Source: an uncultured Eubacteriales bacterium
GTDB lineage: Bacteria > Bacillota > Clostridia > Oscillospirales > Acutalibacteraceae
NCBI GenBank assembly: GCA_934408795.1
Contig: CAKRVQ010000050.1
Span: 1-7,366, forward strand
DNA length: 7,366 nt
Direction of reading: 5' to 3'
Positions 1-5,311 of this stretch are shown in pieces; positions within the stretch are counted from its first letter, which is position 1, and each line of letters opens with the position of its first letter. A program made the translations under genes and the position numbers. Under the pieces are notes generated by a model that ran no database searches, was not told the DNA's origin, and worked only from the letters and a program-made list of their open reading frames with translations.

Positions 1-136
1 ACGGCATCGCACGCTCGGCGGAGTAAGCATAAGACCATTGTCACTTGTTCGGCGTCACAATCAAGCACGCGTTGTCCCGATCGGAGGCGCCGTTTTATGT
101 CGGTTGACATAATAACAAAAAAACAAATAGTGGCTA
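1..136. other. Upstream stretch without a supportable gene
   Basis: This GC-mixed stretch lies upstream of the first promoter. Short frames are open on both strands, including a minus-strand ATG at about 111 that reads off the left edge for 37 codons. None has a ribosome binding site or a recognisable protein sequence. A TTGACA at 104-109 has no matching -10 box 16-18 nt later. The palindrome GGCGCC at 86-91, followed by TTTT, is too weak to call a terminator. Confidence 0.4.
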
Positions 137-165
137 TTGTAAACTCAGAGTAATTTTGTTATAAT
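137..165 (+). promoter_or_regulatory. Sigma-A-type promoter of the glucosaminidase/cohesin operon
   Basis: The -35 box TTGTAA (137-142) and a perfect -10 box TATAAT (160-165) are separated by exactly 17 nt. A TG dinucleotide one base before the -10 box makes it an extended -10 promoter. Transcription should start near 172, leaving a leader of about 120 nt before the GTG start. It is the only convincing promoter upstream of the first operon. Confidence 0.7.
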
Positions 166-192
166 TACATTTAAGCAGTGCGTAACATCGGG

Positions 193-264
193 ACAAGCGT
201 TGACGGGATTTCCGAATGCAACGATTCTGCATTACCCGTCTTTCGGCAGTATTCTGACGTTTGT
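193..264 (+). promoter_or_regulatory. Possible structured 5' leader
   Basis: The leader can fold into a closing helix of 8 pairs, ACAAGCGT (193-200) with ACGTTTGT (257-264), including one G-U pair. Inside it GACGGG (202-207) pairs with CCCGTC (235-240), and AATGCA (215-220) pairs with TGCATT (228-233) around a 7-nt loop. The AAGGAG ribosome binding site (278-283) lies outside this fold. It matches no riboswitch class that I can recognise, and the pairings were found by eye without energy calculation. Confidence 0.35.
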
Positions 265-293
265 TAAGTGTTGATATAAGGAGATGACCGCGT

Positions 294-2519
294 GTGATGA
301 AGAAAATTTTGAGCTTAATACTTATAGCAGCAACAACTGCGGCTGTCTTTATGTACGGATTCCTTGCGGTAAGCGCAGTGACCTATCCCACGAGCGGAAC
401 GGTCGTTACATCGTCGGACAACCTCAATATGCGCAGCGCGCCGTCGACAAGCTCCTCGATCATCGCTTCGATCCCTTCGGGCACGACGGTTACCGTCACC
501 GGTGAAGCGACGGGTACTGCGGTGGGCGGCGTCACCAAATGGTACAGTATCACATACTCGGGAAAGAGCGGGTATGTGCATTCGAATTATATTTACATAA
601 CACCCGAAACACCGGCGGACGGTGATTTTGAAAAGCAACTGACCGCACAGGGCTTTCCCGAAAGCTATAAAGTTCTGTTGAGAAAACTGCACGCAAAGTA
701 TCCGAACTGGAAATTTACCGCGCTGCATACAAATTTGAGCTGGAACAATGTTGTTGCGGCTGAATTCGGAGGTTCAAGTCTGATAGACAAATCGGCTTCG
801 AACTCATGGAAAACCTATGACAAAGGATTCTACAATTTCAGTACGGGAAGCTTTGTAACCTTTGACGGCGGCGCTTACCATGCGGCGAGCGTTGAATATC
901 TTAAATACTGTCTTGATCCGCGTAACTTCCTTGATGACACGAGCGTATTTATGTTTTTTGTCGCAAGGGGTCAAACAGGTGAAACGGAGCAGGGTGTAAA
1001 GAACATTCTTTCGGGACTTAAGTGGGCGGCAGCCTATCCCGACAACGACGAAAAGGTATATATTTTTACCGACGGCAGCTATAAGATCACCTCGTCAAAG
1101 GACGACCCGAAAACGACCGATGGCAGCTCGTCGGAATCAACCGACCCGACCTCGTCGGAAGGCAGTGTCTCGGGCAGCACTTCAGGCGGAGCGTCGTCTT
1201 CATCCTCTTCTTCCGGGACTTCCTCCGGCAGCGAGCAGGACAAGGAGATAAAGCCCGGAGATATCGTTGACGGTAAGACCGTAAAGGAAATCGTCAATGT
1301 AAACAGCTATGCGTCCGCGTTTTCCGCCGCGCAGAAGCTTACGGGCATAAGCTCATATATGCTTGCATCACGACTTCGCCAGGAGCAGGGCGTTAACGGA
1401 AATCCGAGCGGCAGGGGAGAAGTGGCAGGCTACGAGGGTTACTACAACCTGTGGAATATAAAAACATACGGTGATAATAAATATGTCCAGGGTGCACAAC
1501 ACGCCAAGAGCCAGGGTTGGGACACTCCGCTCAAATCCTTGATAGGCGGTTCGAAATTCCTTGACGATAATTACTTTAAGACCGGTCAGGACACTCTGTA
1601 TCTTCAGAAATTCGATGTCGTTGACGGCGGAAACGGTTACTATTGGCATGAGTATATGACTTACCTGCCGGCACCCGTGAGCGAGGCCTCTATACTTAAG
1701 AGAGGCTTTACCTCGGAAACAATAAAAAATGCCGCAGTGTTCAAAATACCCGTTTATACCGGTATGCCTGATTCTGCCTGTGCCAAGCCTACCGCGAGCG
1801 GAACAAATAACAATTACTTAAAATCCATAACGGTAGAGAATTATGAGCTCTCTTCGGCTTTCGATGTCTATAAATTCTCCTATGATACCGTGGTGACCGA
1901 TGCGAGTGTGAGCGTTACCGCAGTGCCGTATGACAGCGGGGCAAAGGTCACGGGAGGCGGCAACATCTCCTTGAATTACGGAAACAACACCGTCACGCTT
2001 ACCGTTACGGCATCAAACGGCAGTAAGAGGAACTACACGGTAAGCATATTCAGAAAAGAAAAGGCACCCGATCCCGACGATCCGAAAACACCGATCATCA
2101 CATCGGACACCTACACCGTAGGCGAATATGTCACGCGGGTGGAGCCCGGAACGACGGCGGCGATATTCGAAGAAAAGTTTACGGTTGCCGATGGAACGGC
2201 AAAGCTTTTCGGCGCCGACAATACCGAAAAATCGGCAAGCAGTCTCGTCTGTACCGGGGACACCGTGGTTATTTACGATACTGCAGGCACAGAGGCGATG
2301 AGGTATACCGTCGTGATCTACGGTGATGTAAACCGCGACGGATATGTCAATTCAATTGATCTGCTTGTCGCGCAGCGCGCAATACTCCGCATATCGGAGA
2401 TAGACAAGGTGCAGACGGTTGCAGCCAACGCTAACAAGGATGCCTCATTGAATTCCATTGATTTGTTGTATATACAGATGTTTATACTCGGAAAAAGAGA
2501 AACCATACAGGGGGATTGA
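294..2519 (+). CDS. Secreted SH3b / endo-beta-N-acetylglucosaminidase (GH73-like) with C-terminal dockerin
   Basis: This is a 741-aa exported peptidoglycan hydrolase, expected to cut the N-acetylglucosaminyl linkage of glycan strands. A signal peptide (about 1-28) is followed by a bacterial SH3 domain (about 36-103, with the typical NMRSAPS) and then a module that accompanies clostridial glucosaminidases (about 111-222, including FPESYKVLLRKLH and LDPRNFL). A Ser/Gly-rich linker spans about 277-314. The catalytic domain (about 330-465) shows SYMLASRLRQEQG, with Glu364 as the likely acid, then YEGYYNLWNI and GQDTLYLQKF. A cadherin-like beta sandwich (about 508-586) and a small beta domain (about 605-675) precede a type I dockerin (677-735). 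The dockerin has two calcium loops: D678/N680/D682/N686/D689 and N712/N714/D716/N720/D723. AAGGAG (278-283) lies 10 nt from GTG 294; ATG 297 is the alternative start. The substrate is inferred from the family. The gene is followed after 3 nt by the cohesin gene. Confidence 0.88.
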   Translation: MMKKILSLILIAATTAAVFMYGFLAVSAVTYPTSGTVVTSSDNLNMRSAPSTSSSIIASIPSGTTVTVTGEATGTAVGGVTKWYSITYSGKSGYVHSNYIYITPETPADGDFEKQLTAQGFPESYKVLLRKLHAKYPNWKFTALHTNLSWNNVVAAEFGGSSLIDKSASNSWKTYDKGFYNFSTGSFVTFDGGAYHAASVEYLKYCLDPRNFLDDTSVFMFFVARGQTGETEQGVKNILSGLKWAAAYPDNDEKVYIFTDGSYKITSSKDDPKTTDGSSSESTDPTSSEGSVSGSTSGGASSSSSSSGTSSGSEQDKEIKPGDIVDGKTVKEIVNVNSYASAFSAAQKLTGISSYMLASRLRQEQGVNGNPSGRGEVAGYEGYYNLWNIKTYGDNKYVQGAQHAKSQGWDTPLKSLIGGSKFLDDNYFKTGQDTLYLQKFDVVDGGNGYYWHEYMTYLPAPVSEASILKRGFTSETIKNAAVFKIPVYTGMPDSACAKPTASGTNNNYLKSITVENYELSSAFDVYKFSYDTVVTDASVSVTAVPYDSGAKVTGGGNISLNYGNNTVTLTVTASNGSKRNYTVSIFRKEKAPDPDDPKTPIITSDTYTVGEYVTRVEPGTTAAIFEEKFTVADGTAKLFGADNTEKSASSLVCTGDTVVIYDTAGTEAMRYTVVIYGDVNRDGYVNSIDLLVAQRAILRISEIDKVQTVAANANKDASLNSIDLLYIQMFILGKRETIQGD
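2509..2514 (+). promoter_or_regulatory. Ribosome binding site of the cohesin gene, inside the upstream gene
   Basis: AGGGGG lies 8 nt before ATG 2523 and overlaps the last codons of the glucosaminidase gene, whose stop is at 2517-2519. This fixes the start of the second gene and suggests that the two proteins are made by coupled translation from one mRNA. Confidence 0.7.
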
Positions 2520-2522
2520 CGA

Positions 2523-4175
2523 ATGATAAAAAAGATGATGGGCACTGTTTTTGCCGCAGTGATCGCTGCGACCGCCGTCCTTCCCGTTGCACACGCGGCA
2601 CCCACCGCAACGGCTGCCATATCGGTAAGTCCGACAACGGTTACCGTCGGTGCAAATGTTACGGTCGTTGTAAAACTCTCGGTTTCGGGAGGTACGATCG
2701 GAGCCGCCGATGCCGAAATTGAGTATGATGCTTCGCTTTTGGACTACTCATCCTCACAAAGCGGAGATTTTGAATCAAACGGAACGGGCGGAAAGGTCAG
2801 AATGTCCTACTTTGCACGTGACGGAGTCGGAAAGCAGACCTTATCGCAGACGCTGACATTTAAGAGCAAAAAGACCGGCAGCGGTACCGTTAAGATCAGG
2901 ATAACCTCAATGGCGGACGGTAACGCGTCGACGCTCACTCCGCCGAGTGATAAAAGCGCATCGGTGAATGTGCAAACCCCGCAGAAATCGTCCAACAATA
3001 ACCTGTCCAAGGTCGATATCGGGGTCGCGGATTCAGGAAATAAACCGTTGAAGTATAAGCTTGCACCGAGCTTTTCTTCGTCGGTGGTCACATATACTCT
3101 TACGGTTCCGCACAATACCGATACAGTGACAATAAATGGGACGGCTGCAGACAGTAAAGCAAAGGCGAACACCACGGGTGATTACAAGATCACCGGAGAA
3201 AAGGGACAGAAAAAGGTGACCGTTACTGCTGAAAACGGGGCGGTAAAGGTATACACATTTAACATCGTAAAAGAAAAAAATTCTTCTTCACAGGGTGGGG
3301 GACAAACATCTTCTTCGGGCTCAACATCCTCTTCGTCCGCTTCGTCAAACACATCGTCGGAACCCGCTCCTGCGGATGACCTGACGGTAATGGTCGACGG
3401 GAAAGAAATGAAAGTGCTGACAGATGTTACGGGTATCAAGGTCCCGTCAGGTTTCGATGCGACAATATCGACATTCAACGGTGTCGAAATCCCCGCTTTT
3501 GAAAGCAGCGACGGGAAGATGATTCTTGTCGCCCTAAGCAATGGAAAAGACTCGGCACTGTATATCTATCGTAGGGAAACAATAGAATTTTCACTGCCGG
3601 TGAACTATAAATACGGAGATAATGAGTATCTCCTTGACAGTGTTTTGTATTACATAAAGCAGCCTTCGGGAAGCTCGACCTCTGAGATAGAGATAGGCAG
3701 CGTGAAGTTGTCCTCATTCATCTTCGGGGAATACGGAGAGTTTGCCCTTGTGTGGGGAGTGAGGCTCGGAGAGGGCAGCGGTCTGTATGTATACGACACC
3801 GCCGAAAAAACTCTGCAGAGGTATTACGGTGATACGATCGGAGCGTCGTCAGACAACAACGGTAATGACGGCGTAGACCGTGCGGACGTGGATCCGCTGG
3901 CGTCCAAAAGGACAGTGGATCTCGCGACATTTGCAGTGACGGTTGCGGCGCTCACGGCGGCGGTGCTCGCTGCGGTGGTTGCGATAATTGCTCAGGCTGG
4001 TAAGATCAAGACCCTTAAGGAGGTCGGAAACACGAGCCCGTATACGGTGGAACACTTTTCGGGAGACTCCGTTCTGAGAGACGACAGGGCCTTGAAGGAT
4101 GCCGATATGACCGAAGCTGAGGACAAGAACGATTCGAATGCCGACGACAAAGGAGACGGAGCGAATGATCAATGA
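2523..4175 (+). CDS. Membrane-anchored cohesin-domain protein with cadherin-like domain
   Basis: This is a 550-aa exported, single-pass membrane protein. A signal peptide (cleavage near 25-26, VAHA) is followed by a cohesin-like beta sandwich (about 31-151). It has the AISVSPTTVTVGANVTV opening strand, EIEYDASLLDY and a LTFKSKKTGSGTVKI strand, all typical of dockerin-binding cohesins. Next come a cadherin-like beta-sandwich domain (about 160-250), a Ser-rich linker (about 254-283) and a beta domain (about 285-425; VPSGFDATISTFNGVEIP, then ALYIYRRETIEF) of a kind that recurs next to membrane anchors in clostridial proteins. One transmembrane helix (about 465-491) and a 59-aa acidic tail (AEDKNDSNADDKGDGANDQ end) follow. 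No sortase motif or S-layer homology repeat is seen, so the helix is the anchor. The likely partner is the dockerin of the gene directly upstream; this pairing is inference from adjacency. The cohesin call is by pattern, without a profile search. It is the last gene of the operon. Confidence 0.78.
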   Translation: MIKKMMGTVFAAVIAATAVLPVAHAAPTATAAISVSPTTVTVGANVTVVVKLSVSGGTIGAADAEIEYDASLLDYSSSQSGDFESNGTGGKVRMSYFARDGVGKQTLSQTLTFKSKKTGSGTVKIRITSMADGNASTLTPPSDKSASVNVQTPQKSSNNNLSKVDIGVADSGNKPLKYKLAPSFSSSVVTYTLTVPHNTDTVTINGTAADSKAKANTTGDYKITGEKGQKKVTVTAENGAVKVYTFNIVKEKNSSSQGGGQTSSSGSTSSSSASSNTSSEPAPADDLTVMVDGKEMKVLTDVTGIKVPSGFDATISTFNGVEIPAFESSDGKMILVALSNGKDSALYIYRRETIEFSLPVNYKYGDNEYLLDSVLYYIKQPSGSSTSEIEIGSVKLSSFIFGEYGEFALVWGVRLGEGSGLYVYDTAEKTLQRYYGDTIGASSDNNGNDGVDRADVDPLASKRTVDLATFAVTVAALTAAVLAAVVAIIAQAGKIKTLKEVGNTSPYTVEHFSGDSVLRDDRALKDADMTEAEDKNDSNADDKGDGANDQ

Positions 4176-4357
4176 TCAACGGTCGGAGACCTAAGCCCAT
4201 AGATCGGTGACACAACGGAAAGGTAATCGGCAGTCGAGGATCGGTTACGGATGATCAGACGCCGAACGGACCTTATTGTTTGGCCGCTCGCATCGGCGGT
4301 ACACCGAAGGGCGGATATATCTACGGTGTATGATCACAGGTATATTAAACAGAAAAA
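4176..4357. other. Non-coding stretch after the cohesin gene
   Basis: These 182 nt lie between the cohesin stop codon and the terminator. A 9-codon frame at 4164 overlaps the gene end, and a 63-codon frame opens at 4251. Neither has coding character, and the second runs straight through the terminator hairpin. A short direct repeat of ATGATCA (4164-4170, 4172-4178) is the only visible pattern. Confidence 0.5.
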
Positions 4358-4402
4358 AGTGCGGAGTCAAAGCATCAACGCTTTGGCTCCGCACTGCTTT
4401 TT
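4358..4402. terminator. Bidirectional intrinsic terminator
   Basis: A 16-bp stem pairs 4358-4373 (starting AGTGCGGAG) with 4380-4395 (ending CTCCGCACT), with one G-T wobble and a 6-nt ATCAAC loop. It is followed by GC and TTTTT on the plus strand. A run of six A just before and into the stem gives a T-run on the minus strand, so it can stop transcription from both sides. It ends the glucosaminidase/cohesin operon and faces the minus-strand tetR-like gene. Confidence 0.88.
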
Positions 4403-4426
4403 GTGTGTTTTAAGTTATCCGCCTGC

Positions 4427-4514
4427 CCGACGGCAAAGATAAAGAGATAGGCAGCGCCGCGGTGCCCGCTTTTGCGCCCTCCCCATACGGGGAGGGCGCG
4501 GCGCTGCCTGTCGG
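4427..4514. repeat. Large GC-rich branched hairpin element
   Basis: The inner stem GCGCCCTCCCC (4474-4484) pairs perfectly with GGGGAGGGCGC (4489-4499) around ATAC. The outer stem GGCAGCGCC (4450-4458) pairs with GGCGCTGCC (4500-4508) and abuts the inner stem on the 3' side. The 5' side carries an extra 15 nt that forms its own small hairpin, GCGG-TGC-CCGC (4459-4469). A further CCGAC (4427-4431) can pair with GTCGG (4510-4514). It lacks a T-run. It resembles the dispersed palindromic CTCCCC/GGGGAG repeats common in gut Firmicutes genomes, but copy number cannot be seen from one window. Confidence 0.6.
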
Positions 4515-4534
4515 CTGAAGGTTGAACATCGTTG

Positions 4535-4852
4535 CTAAGCAATAATGCCGTGGGTGAACAGAACTGAAAAAGGACTTGCTTTTCGCAAGTCATTCTTTAC
4601 AACATCCTTGGGGTCGGTGGGCGCCATCTCCATAAAATCGTCCTCGACCTTTTCCATACAGTATGCGGTTGACTCAATAATCAGCTCGTCAAGGTTTTTG
4701 AAATACGAATAAAGATTTGCCTTTGTGCAGCCGCAGGCATCAGCCAGGGCTTTGATTCCCGTACCCGTCAGCCCGTTTTCGGCATAGCATTCAAAGCATT
4801 TTTCCATCATTTCCCGCTTGCGCTCATTGTGCTGTTGCTCAGTTGTTTTCAT
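4535..4852 (-). CDS. Truncated TetR/AcrR-family transcriptional regulator
   Basis: This is a 105-aa protein. Residues about 10-56 form a typical TetR DNA-binding domain, with GIKALADACGCTKANLYSYF followed by KNLDELI. TetR proteins are usually about 180-210 aa, with a helical ligand and dimer domain after the HTH. Here only about 45 residues follow, and the last 18 or so (from D88) are encoded by the gene's own terminator hairpin and the DNA after it. The sensing domain is therefore missing. The start is ATG 4852, with GGGAG 9 nt upstream; reading further upstream to 4924 would run across the promoter. It has its own promoter and a likely self-operator. No obvious target gene, such as an efflux pump, lies in the window. 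It may be a pseudogene fragment, or a small DNA-binding protein that still represses. The HTH identity is sure; function is not. Confidence 0.75.
   Translation of the reverse strand: MKTTEQQHNERKREMMEKCFECYAENGLTGTGIKALADACGCTKANLYSYFKNLDELIIESTAYCMEKVEDDFMEMAPTDPKDVVKNDLRKASPFSVLFTHGIIA
4567..4591 (-). terminator. Intrinsic terminator inside the tetR-like reading frame
   Basis: Read on the minus strand, GACTTGC (4591-4585), loop GAAAA, and GCAAGTC (4579-4573) form a perfect 7-bp stem, followed by C and TTTTT (4571-4567). It lies 30 nt before the stop codon at 4535-4537, so a transcript ending here would lack a stop codon. The stem is short and only half GC, so its strength is uncertain. Confidence 0.55.
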
Positions 4853-4871
4853 GTTGCTGCGCTCCCTTATA

Positions 4872-4890
4872 TATACCGACCGTTCGTTTA
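4872..4890. promoter_or_regulatory. Probable TetR-type operator
   Basis: TATACCGACCGTTCGTTTA is an imperfect palindrome centred at 4881, with conserved outer TA, inner AC/GT and central AC-GT pairs. It resembles the ACCGACC-type sites bound by some TetR regulators. It sits at and just downstream of the predicted transcription start of the tetR-like gene, where binding would block that gene. Autoregulation is inference from position and symmetry. Confidence 0.5.
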
Positions 4891-4895
4891 CGATT

Positions 4896-4924
4896 AGTAT
4901 AACATAGAATTGTAATGCTTTCAA
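4896..4924 (-). promoter_or_regulatory. Promoter of the tetR-like gene
   Basis: On the minus strand the -35 box TTGAAA (4924-4919) and -10 box TATACT (4901-4896) are 17 nt apart, with a TG one base before the -10 box. Transcription would start near 4889, about 37 nt before ATG 4852. Confidence 0.7.
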
Positions 4925-4946
4925 GAGCGGCTTGCGAAAAGATACG

Positions 4947-4983
4947 AAAAAGCGGGGCAGCCACTATAATTTGACTGTCCCGC
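4947..4983 (-). terminator. Intrinsic terminator of the 53-aa gene
   Basis: On the minus strand GCGGGACAG (4983-4975) pairs with CTGCCCCGC (4960-4952), including one wobble, across a 14-nt loop. TTTTT (4951-4947) follows. It begins 10 nt after the stop codon of the small gene at 4994-5155 and lies upstream of the tetR promoter, so the two genes are separate transcription units. Confidence 0.72.
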
Positions 4984-4993
4984 CGTCCGTTAT

Positions 4994-5155
4994 TTAGCAG
5001 AGAGCTTTTTCTTCTCCGGATAAAAAGCTGCCTTCGGCTCGGAATATGTAATGAATTCCGTGAAAATTATGAAATTCGCCCCCTGACATGAGCGAATTTC
5101 CTTTTGCATACCAAAAACTCATTTCTTTATCTTTTGTACAGTAATTGAAATCCAT
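4994..5155 (-). CDS. Small 53-aa protein, possibly the N-terminal remnant of an AraC-type regulator
   Basis: This short gene has ATG 5155 preceded by CGGAGG 6 nt upstream, a TAA stop at 4994-4996, and an intrinsic terminator right after it. The protein starts MDFNYCTKDKEMSFWYAKGN and ends SFLSGEEKALC; there is no signal peptide or membrane helix. The middle, FHNFHGIHYIFRAEGSFLS, resembles the first strands of the cupin sensor domain of AraC-family regulators (His-rich strand, then IHYIFRAEG). If so, the rest of the cupin and the whole DNA-binding domain are gone. Its place, divergent from the sugar-acid operon at 5312, is where such a regulator would be expected. The gene signals are clear, but the family assignment is a guess from a short match. 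It could equally be a genuine small protein of unknown role. Confidence 0.55.
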   Translation of the reverse strand: MDFNYCTKDKEMSFWYAKGNSLMSGGEFHNFHGIHYIFRAEGSFLSGEEKALC

Positions 5156-5168
5156 ATTTATCCTCCGA

Positions 5169-5198
5169 TTGATATTGAAAATTTCAAGGCATTAAAAT
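5169..5198 (+). promoter_or_regulatory. Candidate promoter of the aldolase/kinase operon with palindrome in the spacer
   Basis: TTGATA (5169-5174) and TAAAAT (5193-5198) are 18 nt apart. The spacer holds the perfect palindrome TTGAAAATTTCAA (5175-5187), placed as an operator would be. It also lies 20 nt upstream of the divergent 53-aa gene's start. A second weaker candidate is TTGATT (5263-5268) with TAAGAT (5285-5290), which would start almost at the ribosome binding site. Neither is strong. Confidence 0.35.
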
Positions 5199-5311
5199 TT
5201 ATTGCAGTTCTGTAAGTATTCTTTATTTGCAAAAAATCACATATTATCTGCTGAAATTACCATTGATTTTGTATTCTTGTTTGATAAGATATTCTTCGGG
5301 AGGTGCATTAT

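Noticed and set aside
1..111. Possible gene fragment at the left edge, including a minus-strand ATG at about 111
   Set aside because: Several frames are open at once, none has a ribosome binding site, and no protein family is recognisable.
165..293. Known c-di-AMP or c-di-GMP riboswitch in the leader
   Set aside because: The conserved sequence blocks of those classes are not seen; only generic base pairing is present.
284..505. 73-codon frame starting at ATG 284, close to the same RBS as the glucosaminidase
   Set aside because: It overlaps the signal peptide and SH3b coding region in another frame, has no signal or domain character, and ATG 284 touches the ribosome binding site.
1079..1297. 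Acidic minus-strand frame opposite the Ser-rich linker
   Set aside because: It is a mirror of the repetitive TCG/TCT/TCC serine codons of the linker, not an independent gene.
4251..4442. 63-codon plus-strand frame after the cohesin gene
   Set aside because: It runs through the terminator hairpin, has no ribosome binding site and no coding character.
4350..4534. Remaining C-terminal half of the TetR protein in another frame downstream
   Set aside because: The minus-strand frames beyond the stop encode only the hairpin element and no helical TetR-like sequence, so a simple frameshift does not explain the truncation.
4853..4924. Longer tetR-like start at 4924
   Set aside because: It would translate the gene's own promoter and operator; ATG 4852 has a proper ribosome binding site and fits the TetR N-terminus.
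5303..5311. GTG 5303 as the start of the aldolase
   Set aside because: It overlaps the ribosome binding site GGGAGG, which is at normal distance from ATG 5312.
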